The notes below the pieces were generated by a model that worked only from the letters and a program-made list of their open reading frames with translations, was not told the DNA's origin and ran no database searches. DNA of 64,000 nucleotides from Caenispirillum bisanense (GTDB lineage: Bacteria > Pseudomonadota > Alphaproteobacteria > Rhodospirillales > Rhodospirillaceae). Shown here one piece after another: positions 26,473 through 34,861 of the stretch. Location of the stretch: contig NZ_OCNJ01000005.1 of assembly GCF_900230255.1 (NCBI RefSeq), positions 62,001 to 126,000 of the forward strand, read 5' to 3'. Position 1 is the first letter of the stretch, and each line of letters opens with the position of its first letter. A program made the position numbers and the translations under genes.

Positions 26473-26868
26473 TCAAGCCGGAGCCGTGGCGAGGGCGCGC
26501 GCCAGTTGGCTGAGCGCCTCCTGATGGCGCTCGTTGTTGATCATGCTGAAGTTGCGGGCGAGTTCCAGGCACATGCGCTGGCGCTGGCCCATGTCCTCGC
26601 CGCGCTCGTCCTCGAGGCCTTCGAAGAAGTAGCTCACCGGCACGTTGAGGACCTGCGCGATCTCGAACAGGCGGCCGGCCGAGATGCGGTTGATGCCGCG
26701 CTCGTACTTGTGGGCCTGCTGGTAGGTGACGCCGATCATGTCGGCCATCTGCTGCTGCGACAGGCCGAGCATGATGCGGCGTTCGCGGATGCGCTGGCCC
26801 ACGTACTTGTCGGTATCGGTGGCGCGATTGGTCGGCTTGCCGGCGCGCGGAACGGACATGTTGTTCAT
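26473..26868 (-). CDS. XRE family transcriptional regulator
   Basis: A 131-residue DNA-binding protein. The helix-turn-helix spans about residues 25-75: RIRERRIMLGLSQQQMADMI, then VTYQQAHKYERGINRISAGRL. It is followed by a helical C-terminal part (EDMGQRQRMCLELARNFSMI). This short lambda-repressor-like type is common in alphaproteobacteria. AAGGGG stands nine bases before the start at 26868; a second ATG three codons later is possible. The 240 bases upstream hold no gene. Its target is unknown. Confidence 0.88.
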   Translation of the reverse strand: MNNMSVPRAGKPTNRATDTDKYVGQRIRERRIMLGLSQQQMADMIGVTYQQAHKYERGINRISAGRLFEIAQVLNVPVSYFFEGLEDERGEDMGQRQRMCLELARNFSMINNERHQEALSQLARALATAPA

Positions 26869-27111
26869 GACAATTACCCCTTGACCCTCAGAGCGTAAGC
26901 GAGCCGGTCGTTGGTCGCCGGCTTCCCCGCAGGTGATCCCGCGAGCATTGTTTTTTCAACCTCCGGGATACGCCTTTCTATCGCGTCGCGCAAGCCCCTT
27001 CTAATACTCCGGGATCAGCCCACAGGTCGTAGACCGGCCCCGCACAAGGCCCGGAAAGCAAAAGGAAAATGGCGGGTCATATAACTTTCGGCGGGGGATG
27101 AGCTTATGCCA

Positions 27112-27462
27112 TCAGATCTGGCGGCGCACCATCCGGTTGTGCGGTGCAGTGGCAGGAGTTTCGGCAACCGCCGCAACCGCACGGTAGCAGGCGGTTGCGG
27201 CCGCCGCTCCGGGGTGCGGAAGCCCGAGCGGTGCCGGCAGCGGCGGGGCGGCTTCGGCGGCGCACTGGGCGGCGAAGCCGAGCCGGGCCGCAGCCGCCCG
27301 CCGCGCCAGATGATCGCGCATGTCCTCGCGCCCCGCATCGTCGAGCAGGGTGATGCGCACCACCTCCGCCACGGCCCGTGCGGCCTCCGCGCCCGGCGGC
27401 GGGGCGGGCCGCCGGTGGGGCGGCCCGGCGTGGGTGGAGGCGACGGGGGAAACCAGGCGCAC
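27112..27462 (-). CDS. Hypothetical protein next to phaR, 116 aa
   Basis: Not recognised. Starts at GTG 27462 with a good AGGAGAG ribosome-binding site about six bases upstream, which is the main reason to accept it. The sequence is Ala/Arg-rich, with a plausible amphipathic helical centre (ARAVAEVVRITLLDDAGRED) and a tail containing two cysteines in CAAEAA and ATACYRAV. No signal peptide or membrane segment. It lies 170 bases downstream of phaR on the same strand. Could be a PHB-granule-related small protein, but nothing shows this. Confidence 0.5.
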   Translation of the reverse strand: MRLVSPVASTHAGPPHRRPAPPPGAEAARAVAEVVRITLLDDAGREDMRDHLARRAAAARLGFAAQCAAEAAPPLPAPLGLPHPGAAAATACYRAVAAVAETPATAPHNRMVRRQI

Positions 27463-27631
27463 GGGCTCTCCTGTTCAGGATCTCGGGTGATCCTGTAACG
27501 ATTGAGCCACGCGAAGGTGACCGGCGCGAGCGGCTGGCGGGAGGAGCGGGCGGCGAAGACGGATGACGGCGCGTGCGCCGCCCGGCGCAGGCCCGGGCGG
27601 CGCGACTGCGACCAAGGCCGCGGCGGGAGTG

Positions 27632-28279
27632 CTACTTGGTGCGGCTGCCGGTGCGGCCGAGCAGCTGGTCGATCTGCGACTGCATGGCGTTCATGCGGGA
27701 GCGCAGCTCGTCGATGTTCTCCTGCCCGCGCTGGACGGGGTTGTCGCTGCGCGACTTCTCGCCGGCGGCGAGGCCGGCGACGGCGCCTTCGGGGCCCTTG
27801 CCGCCCTTGCCCTCGTTGTAGAAGGGCGAGAACATCTTCATGGCGCTTTCGAAGATCGCCATGTTCTGCTTGTTCATTTCCTCGATCTGCTGGAGGGGAA
27901 ACATGCCCTCCACCGCCTTCTGCATCAGCGTGCGCATCTGCTCTTCGTTGCGGTAGAACGAGCTCATGGACATTTCGAGGTAGCGCGGCACCACTTCGCC
28001 CAGGCTGTCGCCGTAGAGCGAGATGAGCTGGCGCAGGAAGCTGATGGGCAGCAGGTTCTGGCCCTTGCCTTCTTCCTCGACGATGATCTGCGTCAGCACC
28101 GACCGGGTGATGTCTTCCCCCGTCTTGGCGTCGTAGACCACGAAATCCTCGTTGTCCTTCACCATCTGGCAAAGGTGGTCCAGCGTCACGTAGCTGGAGG
28201 TCGCCGTGTTGTACAGGCGCCGATTGGCGTATTTCTTGATGGTGATGGGCGCGCGCGGCGACTTGGAAGCTTCAGCCAT
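27632..28279 (-). CDS. phaR: Polyhydroxyalkanoate synthesis regulator PhaR
   Basis: A 215-residue DNA- and PHB-binding repressor that controls phasin and PHB genes. The N-terminal PHB/PHA accumulation regulator DNA-binding domain is unmistakable: ITIKKYANRRLYNTATSSYV and DEDF-like NEDFVVYDAKTGEDITRSVL (residues 12-65). The PHB_acc domains follow (LLPISFLRQLISLYGDSLGE, about 75-95). The C-terminal part is helical and ends ELRSRMNAMQSQIDQLLGR. GGGGAAAAG precedes the ATG. It is divergent from the phaE-like/phaC genes over 141 AT-rich bases that must hold both promoters. Confidence 0.96.
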   Translation of the reverse strand: MAEASKSPRAPITIKKYANRRLYNTATSSYVTLDHLCQMVKDNEDFVVYDAKTGEDITRSVLTQIIVEEEGKGQNLLPISFLRQLISLYGDSLGEVVPRYLEMSMSSFYRNEEQMRTLMQKAVEGMFPLQQIEEMNKQNMAIFESAMKMFSPFYNEGKGGKGPEGAVAGLAAGEKSRSDNPVQRGQENIDELRSRMNAMQSQIDQLLGRTGSRTK

Positions 28280-28407
28280 ATCCCGACTTTTCCCCGCAGT
28301 GTTTTACCCGCTTGGGCTCCGACCCTGTTTTCGCAAACTTACCATATTTTTCCAAAGAGATATCGCCTTTCTCGGCAGGTTCCGTGGTAGAGTACGGTGG
28401 TTTTTGG

Positions 28408-28413
28408 TATATT
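28408..28413 (+). promoter_or_regulatory. Possible -10 element of a leaderless transcript
   Basis: TATATT stands only seven bases before the ATG of the PhaE-like gene, and no Shine-Dalgarno sequence is visible there. Such spacing would make the transcript leaderless. No clear -35 was found, so this is tentative. Confidence 0.3.
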
Positions 28414-28420
28414 CCCCGTC

Positions 28421-28945
28421 ATGTCCGACGCTCCCGACCTCGAGGCGCTGGCGCGCCGCTATCTCGACCTGTGGCAGGACCAGATGGCCGCCATGGCCGC
28501 CGATCCCGCCATGATGGAGGCGTTGTCGCGCACCTTCGCGCTGATGACCCAGGGCGCGGCCGCCTTCGCGGGCGGCGCCGCCGAGGCCATGCGCGGCGCC
28601 GAAGCGGCGAGCCCCGCCGCCGCCGCCACCGCTTCTCCAGCCGGCGGAGACTCGACCGATGCGACCGTTCGTGCCGACCGAGATGCCGACCCTCGCCCCG
28701 CCGCCGCAGGCGGCCGCCCCGGCGCACCCGCCGCGCCGGCAGGGGCCGCGGCCGCTGCCGCTGCACCTGGCGACCCAGGGGTGGACGTTTCTCACCTCCT
28801 GCGCCGGATCGCTGCGCTTGAACAGCGCCTCGCCGACCTCGAATCCGGCGGCGCCGACTCCGGGGCCGCCGCCGAGCCCAGACCAAAGCCAAAGCCGAAG
28901 CGACCCGCTGGCCGAAATCGCCAGCCTGCTGCAAAGCCCCGATGA
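28421..28945 (+). CDS. PhaE-/phasin-like coiled-coil protein overlapping phaC
   Basis: A 174-residue protein in front of the PHA synthase. The N-terminus LARRYLDLWQDQMAAMAADP (about residues 10-29) resembles PhaE or phasin helices. A long Ala/Gly/Pro linker follows, then a heptad-patterned helix HLLRRIAALEQRLADLESG (about 126-144) and a basic Lys/Pro/Arg tail. The last 287 bases lie inside phaC in another frame. Ordered, conserved-looking segments at both ends argue it is real rather than a shadow. Likely role: partner or activator of the class III-like PhaC, or granule-associated protein. Name not certain. No Shine-Dalgarno is seen. Confidence 0.6.
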   Translation: MSDAPDLEALARRYLDLWQDQMAAMAADPAMMEALSRTFALMTQGAAAFAGGAAEAMRGAEAASPAAAATASPAGGDSTDATVRADRDADPRPAAAGGRPGAPAAPAGAAAAAAAPGDPGVDVSHLLRRIAALEQRLADLESGGADSGAAAEPRPKPKPKRPAGRNRQPAAKPR

Positions 28946-30023
28946 CCGCCGGCGCTTCCTGGCCGAGGTCGACGCCGAGGCGCGGCGGCGGTTCGACACC
29001 TTCCTGCGCGGCGTGCAGGCCTATCGCGACCACCCCTACCACCGCCCGCTGACCGACCCGCCGGCCGTCTGGCGCGCCGGCACCACGGCCTTGCGCGACT
29101 ACCGCGGGACCGGCGGCGCCGTCTCGCCCGCCGGCGAGGGCAAGGGGGCGGCGGTGCTGGTGGTGCCGTCGCTGGTCAACCGCGGCTACGTGCTCGATCT
29201 GACGGCGCGGCGCAGCTTCATGCGCCACCTCGCCCGCCGCGGCTTCCAGCCCTTCCTGGTGGACTGGGACGCGCCGGGGCCGGAGGAGCGCGGCTTCGGC
29301 CTGTCCGACTACGTGACGCGCCGCCTCGACCCCATGGTGGACGCCGTGCGCGCCGCCAGCGGGCGCGACCGCATCGGCGTCGTCGGCTACTGCATGGGCG
29401 GCACCCTGTCGCTGCCGCTGGCCCAGCGCCGGCCCGACGCCGTGGCCGCCCTGGTGACGCTGGCCGCGCCGTGGGACTTCCATGCCGGCAGCCGCCGCCA
29501 GCAGCGGGTGATGGCGGCGCTCGGCGAAGCGCTGCGCACCGTCATCGACGTCCACGACCAATTGCCGCTCGATCTGCTGCAGGCCATGTTCGCGAGCCTC
29601 GACCCCGGCGGCATCCCGCGCAAGTTCCGCGCCTTCGCCGCCATGCGCGCCGGCAGCGCCAAGGCGCGCGACTTCGTGGCGATGGAAGACTGGCTGAACG
29701 ACGGCGTGCCGCTGACGGCCGGGGTGGCGCGCGAAACGTTGTTCGGCTGGTACGCCGACAACCTGCCCGGCCGCGGCCTGTGGACCATCGGCGGCGAGAC
29801 CGTCGACCCGGCGCGCATCGCGGCCCGGGTGCTGCTCGCCATCCCGTCGCGCGACCGCATCGTGCCGCCGGAGTCGGCGCTGGCGCTGGCCGCCGCCTGT
29901 CCGCAGGCGGAAACGGTGCAGGTGCCGCTCGGCCACATCGGCATGATGACCGGCCGGCGCGCCGGCGAACTGGTCTACCGGCCGCTCGCCCGGTGGTTGG
30001 GCAAGGCGCTGCGCTCGCCTTGA
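28659..30023 (+). CDS. phaC: PHA synthase-like alpha/beta hydrolase (class III PhaC-like)
   Basis: A 454-residue enzyme expected to polymerise (R)-3-hydroxybutyryl-CoA into PHB. The synthase box is VVGYCMGGTLSL with nucleophile C245. The rest of the triad is D399 (PSRDRIVPP) and H426 (LGHIGMMTG). VVPSLVNRGYVLDL and FLVDWDAPGPEERGFGLSDY are PhaC signatures. The first 95 residues (GPRPLPLHLATQGW then a Pro/Ser-rich stretch) overlap the upstream gene out of frame. Start at ATG 28659 is supported by GGAG nine bases upstream. Class III synthases are shorter (about 355 aa) and need PhaE. phaA follows after 144 bases. A PhaC-like depolymerase or transacylase role is the alternative. Confidence 0.85.
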   Translation: MRPFVPTEMPTLAPPPQAAAPAHPPRRQGPRPLPLHLATQGWTFLTSCAGSLRLNSASPTSNPAAPTPGPPPSPDQSQSRSDPLAEIASLLQSPDDRRRFLAEVDAEARRRFDTFLRGVQAYRDHPYHRPLTDPPAVWRAGTTALRDYRGTGGAVSPAGEGKGAAVLVVPSLVNRGYVLDLTARRSFMRHLARRGFQPFLVDWDAPGPEERGFGLSDYVTRRLDPMVDAVRAASGRDRIGVVGYCMGGTLSLPLAQRRPDAVAALVTLAAPWDFHAGSRRQQRVMAALGEALRTVIDVHDQLPLDLLQAMFASLDPGGIPRKFRAFAAMRAGSAKARDFVAMEDWLNDGVPLTAGVARETLFGWYADNLPGRGLWTIGGETVDPARIAARVLLAIPSRDRIVPPESALALAAACPQAETVQVPLGHIGMMTGRRAGELVYRPLARWLGKALRSP

Positions 30024-30031
30024 CCATCATG

Positions 30032-30042
30032 TTGCACTGCGA
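30032..30042 (+). promoter_or_regulatory. Possible PhaR-type site before phaA
   Basis: TTGCACTGCGA, a near-palindrome of the TTGCA/TGCAA kind reported for PhaR-type regulators, 126 bases before the phaA start. One copy only, with one imperfect arm, so the assignment is weak. Confidence 0.25.
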
Positions 30043-30167
30043 TTGTCCGTTTGCCGGGCGAAGGGCCGCCCGTTATCATGCGCCGCCCGTTCGTGTGGGC
30101 GGACGGACCGGCCGGTGACCCGTGGGCGCGCGGACTCCGGCTTCTGTGAAACCAGGGAGAACTCGTC

Positions 30168-31340
30168 ATGACCGATATCGTCGTCGTCAGTGCGGTGCGT
30201 ACCCCCCTCGGCAGCTTCGCCGGCAGCCTGGCCGCCACCCCGGCCGCCAAGCTGGGCGAAATCGCCATCAAGGAAGCCATGTCGCGCGCTCAGGTGGACG
30301 CCAAGGAAATTTCCGAGGTCATCATGGGCCAGGTGCTGAGCGCCGGCCAGGGCCAGAACCCGGCCCGCCAGGCCGCCCTCGGCGCCGGCATCGACCAGCA
30401 CACCCCGGCCTACATCATGAACCAGGTCTGCGGTTCGGGCCTGCGCACCATCGCCGCCGGCTTCGCCAACATCAAGGCCGGCCTGTCCGACATCGTGGTC
30501 GCCGGCGGCATGGAGAACATGAGCCTGTCGCCGCACTGCTCGTACCTGCGCAACGGCGTGAAGATGGGCCCGACCGAGCTGGTCGACACCATGATCAAGG
30601 ACGGCCTGTGGTGCGCCTTCAACGGCTACCACATGGGCAACACCGCCGAGAACATCGCCACCAAGTGGCAGATCACCCGCGAAGAGCAGGACGAATTTGC
30701 CACCGCCTCGCAGAACAAGGCGGAAGCGGCCATCACGTCCGGCCGCTTCAAGGACGAGATCGTGCCCGTGCCGGTGAAGGTGAAGAAGGACGAGAAGCTC
30801 TTCGACACCGACGAATTCCCCCGCGCCGGCGTCACCGTCGACGCGCTCGGCAAGCTGCGCCCGGCCTTCAGCAAGGACGGCACCGTCACCGCCGGCAACG
30901 CCTCGGGCATCAACGACGGCGCCGCCGCCGTGGTGCTGATGACCGCCGCCGAAGCCGCCAAGCGCGGCCTGACGCCGCTGGCCCGCATCGTGTCCTTCGC
31001 CTCGGTCGGCGTCGACCCGGCGATCATGGGCACCGGCCCCATCCCGTCGTCGCGCAAGGCGCTGGAACTGGCCGGCTGGAGCGTCGACGACCTCGACCTG
31101 ATCGAAGCCAACGAAGCCTTCGCCGCCCAGGCCATCGCCGTGAACAAGGACATGGGCTGGGATACGTCGAAGGTGAACGTCAACGGCGGCGCCATCGCCA
31201 TCGGCCACCCCATCGGCGCCTCGGGCACCCGCGTGTTCGTCACCCTGATGCACGAGATGCAGAAGCGCGACGCCAAGAAGGCGCTCGCCACCCTGTGCAT
31301 CGGCGGCGGCATGGGTATCGCCATGTGCGTGGAGCGCTGA
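30168..31340 (+). CDS. phaA: Acetyl-CoA C-acetyltransferase (beta-ketothiolase)
   Basis: Condenses two acetyl-CoA to acetoacetyl-CoA, the first step of PHB synthesis. At 390 residues it has the usual length. All three active-site residues are visible: C88 in [13 protein letters not shown]347 in [16 protein letters not shown] and C377 in [25 protein letters not shown] is a further thiolase motif. The start follows CCAGGGAGAA. A terminator lies immediately downstream, so phaB, 470 bases on, must have its own promoter. Confidence 0.97.
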   Translation: MTDIVVVSAVRTPLGSFAGSLAATPAAKLGEIAIKEAMSRAQVDAKEISEVIMGQVLSAGQGQNPARQAALGAGIDQHTPAYIMNQVCGSGLRTIAAGFANIKAGLSDIVVAGGMENMSLSPHCSYLRNGVKMGPTELVDTMIKDGLWCAFNGYHMGNTAENIATKWQITREEQDEFATASQNKAEAAITSGRFKDEIVPVPVKVKKDEKLFDTDEFPRAGVTVDALGKLRPAFSKDGTVTAGNASGINDGAAAVVLMTAAEAAKRGLTPLARIVSFASVGVDPAIMGTGPIPSSRKALELAGWSVDDLDLIEANEAFAAQAIAVNKDMGWDTSKVNVNGGAIAIGHPIGASGTRVFVTLMHEMQKRDAKKALATLCIGGGMGIAMCVER

Positions 31341-31373
31341 GGCGACCGCCTCACCCTCCGACGCCGAACGGGA

Positions 31374-31411
31374 AACCGCCCCGGAGCCGCCGCGCTCCGG
31401 GGCGGTTTTTT
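31374..31411 (+). terminator. Intrinsic terminator after phaA
   Basis: A 14-bp stem AACCGCCCCGGAGC with GCTCCGGGGCGGTT over a CGCCGC loop, followed by six T. It separates phaA from phaB transcription. Confidence 0.93.
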
Positions 31412-31811
31412 CGTGCGCCGCGCGTGCCCTGCGACTCGGTGTAGGCGCGGCCCCGCCCCATGGGGTGGCATTTTTCGTGGAACAAGATGGGCCCTTCGCG
31501 GGTTTCCGCGACGACAGGGCCACGTGCCGACCACGCACCGGTTCCGGACCGGGACTAATTTTGTTACCCTGGGTGCGGGGCACGGCACGCGCATCGCGCG
31601 GCGTTTCCGGTGCGATGCTACCGCAGAGCCTTGTCCCTCCCCTCCCGACGGCGCCCGGCGGCACCGCCGCCATCGGCGTTCGTCACGGCTTACGCACTAA
31701 AATTTCATTTTTTGCCACCTAATTGGGGCTTTATTACCGCGCTCGATTCTTCTACAACAGTTCCCGCAGGGTTCGTGATTCACCGAAGCTATCAATCCGG
31801 AGGGATACTGA
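31412..31811. other. Gene-free region carrying the phaB promoter
   Basis: No convincing gene in these 400 bases. The last 120 (about 31690-31811) are markedly AT-rich for this genome, with TTGCCA near 31712 and TTTATT 14 bases beyond it. The phaB promoter is therefore probably there. TCCGGAGGG just before the phaB ATG is its ribosome-binding site. The rest is G+C-rich and shows no recognisable motif. Confidence 0.5.
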
Positions 31812-32540
31812 ATGTCCAAGGGACGTGTTGCGCTGGTCACCGGCGGCACCCGCGGCATCGGCCGCGCCATCAGCGAGCATCTGCGCGACGCAGGCTACAA
31901 GGTGGCCGCCAACTACGGCGGTAACGACGAAGCCGCGAAGCGCTTCACCGAAGAGACGGGCATTCCCGCCTACAAGTTCGACGTCGCCAGCTTCGACGAC
32001 GTGAAGGCCGGCATCGAGCAGATCACCAAGGACCTCGGCCCCGTCGAGGTGGTGGTCAACAACGCCGGCATCACCCGCGACGGCACGCTGCACAAGATGA
32101 GCTACGAGCAGTGGGAAGCGGTGATCCACACCAACCTCACCTCGTGCTACAACACCTGCAAGTGCGTCATCGACAGCATGCGCGAGCGCGGTTTCGGCCG
32201 CATCGTCAACATCGGCTCCATCAACGGCCAGGCCGGCCAGTACGGCCAGGTGAACTACGCCGCCGCCAAGTCGGGCATCCACGGCTTCACCAAGGCGCTG
32301 GCCCAGGAGGGTGCGGCCAAGGGCATCACCGTCAACGCCATCGCCCCGGGCTACGTGGACACCGACATGGTGCGCGCCGTGCCGCACCACGTGCTGGAAA
32401 AGATCATCGCCAAGATCCCCATGGGCCGCCTCGGCCGCGCCTCGGACATCGCGCGCGGCGTGCTGTTCCTGGTCGCCGACGACGCCGACTTCATGACCGG
32501 CTCGACGCTGTCCATCAACGGCGGCCAGCACATGTACTAA
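31812..32540 (+). CDS. phaB: Acetoacetyl-CoA reductase
   Basis: NADPH-dependent reduction of acetoacetyl-CoA to (R)-3-hydroxybutyryl-CoA. A 242-residue short-chain dehydrogenase with cofactor motif VTGGTRGIGRAI (residues 9-20), NNAG at 83-86, and the catalytic set S136, Y149 and K153 (NYAAAKSG). ITRDGTLHKMSYEQW and GQAGQYGQVNY are characteristic of PhaB rather than FabG, although the families are close. Strong GGAGGG ribosome-binding site, and a strong terminator downstream. Together with phaA and phaC it completes the PHB route. Confidence 0.95.
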   Translation: MSKGRVALVTGGTRGIGRAISEHLRDAGYKVAANYGGNDEAAKRFTEETGIPAYKFDVASFDDVKAGIEQITKDLGPVEVVVNNAGITRDGTLHKMSYEQWEAVIHTNLTSCYNTCKCVIDSMRERGFGRIVNIGSINGQAGQYGQVNYAAAKSGIHGFTKALAQEGAAKGITVNAIAPGYVDTDMVRAVPHHVLEKIIAKIPMGRLGRASDIARGVLFLVADDADFMTGSTLSINGGQHMY

Positions 32541-32575
32541 GCCTTCGCTCGGGTGGGATTTCCGCCCGGACGTGC

Positions 32576-32611
32576 AAACGCCCCCCGCACGCGCCCGTGC
32601 GGGGGGCGTTT
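32576..32611. terminator. Bidirectional intrinsic terminator (phaB / MFS gene)
   Basis: A 16-bp stem AAACGCCCCCCGCACG with CGTGCGGGGGGCGTTT over a four-base CGCC loop, ending in T. It serves phaB and the convergent transporter gene. Confidence 0.93.
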
Positions 32612-32623
32612 TCCTTTGCGATC

Positions 32624-33829
32624 CTATTCCGCCGGCGCCTCGGCGACGGTCGGCTCGGGGCGCACGGCCGGCACCGGTCTCCATGCCACCGCGGCGATGA
32701 GCCCGGCCGTCGCCATGGCGGCGATGCCGACGGCCACCACGCCCGGCCAGCCGAAGGCGTGCCACACCGGCGCGGGGCCGACGGGGCCGGTGGTGCCGCC
32801 CATGTAGTAGAACAGCACGTAGAGACCGACCGCCGACGACCGTCCGCCGCTCGGCACCACCTGCCCGACGCGGCCCATGGCGACGGCCTGGGTCACGAAG
32901 ACGCCGACGCCGCCCGCCGCCAGCCCCGCCACCACCACCGGCAGCGACGGCGCCAGCGTCGCCAGCAGGCCGAGGGAGCTGACGCCCGCTGCCAGGGCCA
33001 CCGTGCCGCGGGTGCCGAAGCGGCGCAGCAGGCGGCCGGTCATGGGCGTCACCACCACGCCCGCCAGATAGACGGCGAAGATGAACCCGAGCTGGGCGGT
33101 CGACAGGTTGTACGGCGGCTGCGACAGGTGGAAGTTCACCCAGGTGAACACCGCCTGCAGGAAGAACAGCATGAGGAACCCGACCACGCAGACCGCCAGC
33201 AGGCGTCCGTTGGTCAGGTGGCCGCGCCAGGCGTCGAGCACCGCGCCGATGCCGCTGCGCCGCCCCGTCGGGCGCGGTGCGTCCTTGGGCAGCCAGCGTA
33301 CCAGGATCACGGCGCAAAGGGTGGTGATGAGCGCCAGCGCCACGAAGGCGAAGCGCCAGCCTGCCACCGGCTCGATCATCGCCGAGACGAAGCGACCCGA
33401 GAACCCGCCCAGCACCGACCCGGCCATGTAGAGCGCGGTGACGTCGGCGCGCTCGTCCACCGGCCACTGCTCGCTGATGTGGGCGACGGTGACGGCGAAG
33501 ATGGCCGGCAGGCACAGGCCCTGCAGCAGGCGCCAGACGATCAGTTCGTGCAGCGAGGCCGCCTGCGCCGCCAGCAGCGTCGGCACCAGCAGCAGCAGCA
33601 CCGCCGCCACCACCATGCGCTTGCGCCCCACCGCGTCGGCCAGGGTGCCGGCGAAGGGAGCCACCAGCGCCACCGAGATGGTGGCCGCGGACACCGTCAG
33701 CGCCACCGCCGCCTCCGACGCGCCGAACACCCGCGACAACTCCGGCAGCAGCGACTGCGTGGCGTAGAGGTTCAGAAACGACACGGCACCGGCGGCGAAC
33801 ACGGCGATGCGGGGGCGGATGGGTGTCAT
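32624..33829 (-). CDS. MFS transporter, YnfM-like
   Basis: A 401-residue twelve-helix major-facilitator exporter. The first helix AVFAAGAVSFLNLYATQSLLPEL, the loop-2/3 motif GTLADAVGRKRM, and VWRLLQGLCLPAIFAVTVAHI fit the YnfM/arabinose-efflux-like group. The start used (33829) lies just before helix 1 with GAGGAG 12 bases upstream. An earlier ATG (33874) or TTG would add 15-18 residues. It is transcribed divergently from a LysR gene 95 bases away, the same arrangement as ynfM-ynfL in E. coli. The substrate is unknown. Confidence 0.88.
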   Translation of the reverse strand: MTPIRPRIAVFAAGAVSFLNLYATQSLLPELSRVFGASEAAVALTVSAATISVALVAPFAGTLADAVGRKRMVVAAVLLLLVPTLLAAQAASLHELIVWRLLQGLCLPAIFAVTVAHISEQWPVDERADVTALYMAGSVLGGFSGRFVSAMIEPVAGWRFAFVALALITTLCAVILVRWLPKDAPRPTGRRSGIGAVLDAWRGHLTNGRLLAVCVVGFLMLFFLQAVFTWVNFHLSQPPYNLSTAQLGFIFAVYLAGVVVTPMTGRLLRRFGTRGTVALAAGVSSLGLLATLAPSLPVVVAGLAAGGVGVFVTQAVAMGRVGQVVPSGGRSSAVGLYVLFYYMGGTTGPVGPAPVWHAFGWPGVVAVGIAAMATAGLIAAVAWRPVPAVRPEPTVAEAPAE

Positions 33830-33924
33830 GGCGGCGTCATACTCCTCGCTCTCTATGTGGCGCGGCGCCGTCATATGATCCAATATATTCTTCTGCAGGC
33901 TGTGATAGGTAGGAGCTATGACCG

Positions 33925-34812
33925 ATGGAGCTGCGGCATCTGCGCTACTTCGTGGCGGTGGCCGAGGATCTGCACTTCGGTCGGGCGGCGGCGCGCCTGC
34001 ACCTGTCGCAGCCCTCCCTCAGCCAGCAGATCCAGGCGCTGGAGGAGCGCATCGGCGCCGCGCTGTTCGTGCGCAACCGCCGCAAGGTGGAGCTGACCGC
34101 CGCCGGCCGCCTGATGCTGCCCGAGGCGCGCGCCACCCTGGCGCAGGCGGAGAAGGCGCTGGTGGTGGCCCGAAGGGCGGGCCGCGGCGAGGTCGGGCGG
34201 CTGGAGATCGGCTTCACCGGCTCTGCCCCCTTCAACCCGTTGCTGCCGCAGAGCGTGCGCCGCTTCCGCGAGCGCTGGCCCGACGTGCAGCTGTCGCTCA
34301 ACGAGATGTCGACCACGGCGCAGTTCGAGGCGCTGGCCGCCGGGCGGCTGGACGTCGGCTTCCTGCGCCCCGGCCAGCCCATGGAGATGGTCGGCATCGC
34401 CCAGCGCCTGCTGCTGCGCGAGCCCCTGCTGGCGGTGATGACCGCCGCCCACCCGTTGGCGGCGGGCGCGTCGGTGCGGGTGGCGGACCTGGCGACGGAA
34501 CCTTTCATCCTGCACCCGCGCGCCATCGGCACCGGCCTGTTCGACAAGGTGATGACGCTGTGCGCCGCCGCCGGCTTCGCCCCGCGCATCGCGGTGGAGG
34601 CGCACCAGATGTCGACGGTGGTGACGCTGGCGGCCGTCGGCATGGGCGTCTCCATCGTGCCGGAGGCCTTGCGGCGGCTGAACACGGACGGCGTGGCGTT
34701 CCGCCCCATCGACGACGATGGCGCCTTCATGGACCTCATCGCGGCCCGCCGCGCCGACGACGACACGGCGGTCGTCCGCAACTTCTTCGCCGTGCTGCCG
34801 GAGGCGGTGTAG
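33925..34812 (+). CDS. LysR family transcriptional regulator
   Basis: A 295-residue regulator. Its N-terminal winged helix-turn-helix is MELRHLRYFVAVAEDLHFGR then AAARLHLSQPSLSQQIQALE (residues 1-40). The effector-binding domain spans about 90-290 (EIGFTGSAPFNPLLP, DVGFLRPG, GMGVSIVPEAL). Probably controls the divergent YnfM-like exporter in response to a small molecule. GGAG lies ten bases before the ATG. The short shared intergenic region (AT-rich, with CCAATATATTC) is the likely operator, although no clear T-N11-A box was singled out. Confidence 0.92.
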   Translation: MELRHLRYFVAVAEDLHFGRAAARLHLSQPSLSQQIQALEERIGAALFVRNRRKVELTAAGRLMLPEARATLAQAEKALVVARRAGRGEVGRLEIGFTGSAPFNPLLPQSVRRFRERWPDVQLSLNEMSTTAQFEALAAGRLDVGFLRPGQPMEMVGIAQRLLLREPLLAVMTAAHPLAAGASVRVADLATEPFILHPRAIGTGLFDKVMTLCAAAGFAPRIAVEAHQMSTVVTLAAVGMGVSIVPEALRRLNTDGVAFRPIDDDGAFMDLIAARRADDDTAVVRNFFAVLPEAV

Positions 34813-34861
34813 GGGGACGAGGGCGGCGCCCCTCAGTGTCAACCATGCACCGGCGCGGTCG

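Noticed and set aside
28941-28950. ATGA start/stop overlap suggesting phaC begins right after the PhaE-like gene
   Set aside because: That ATG is in the wrong frame for phaC; the phaC frame has its own start and GGAG at 28659.
31412-31811. Small plus-strand frames between phaA and phaB
   Set aside because: Arg/Pro-rich, no ribosome-binding site, cross the phaB promoter region; judged non-coding.
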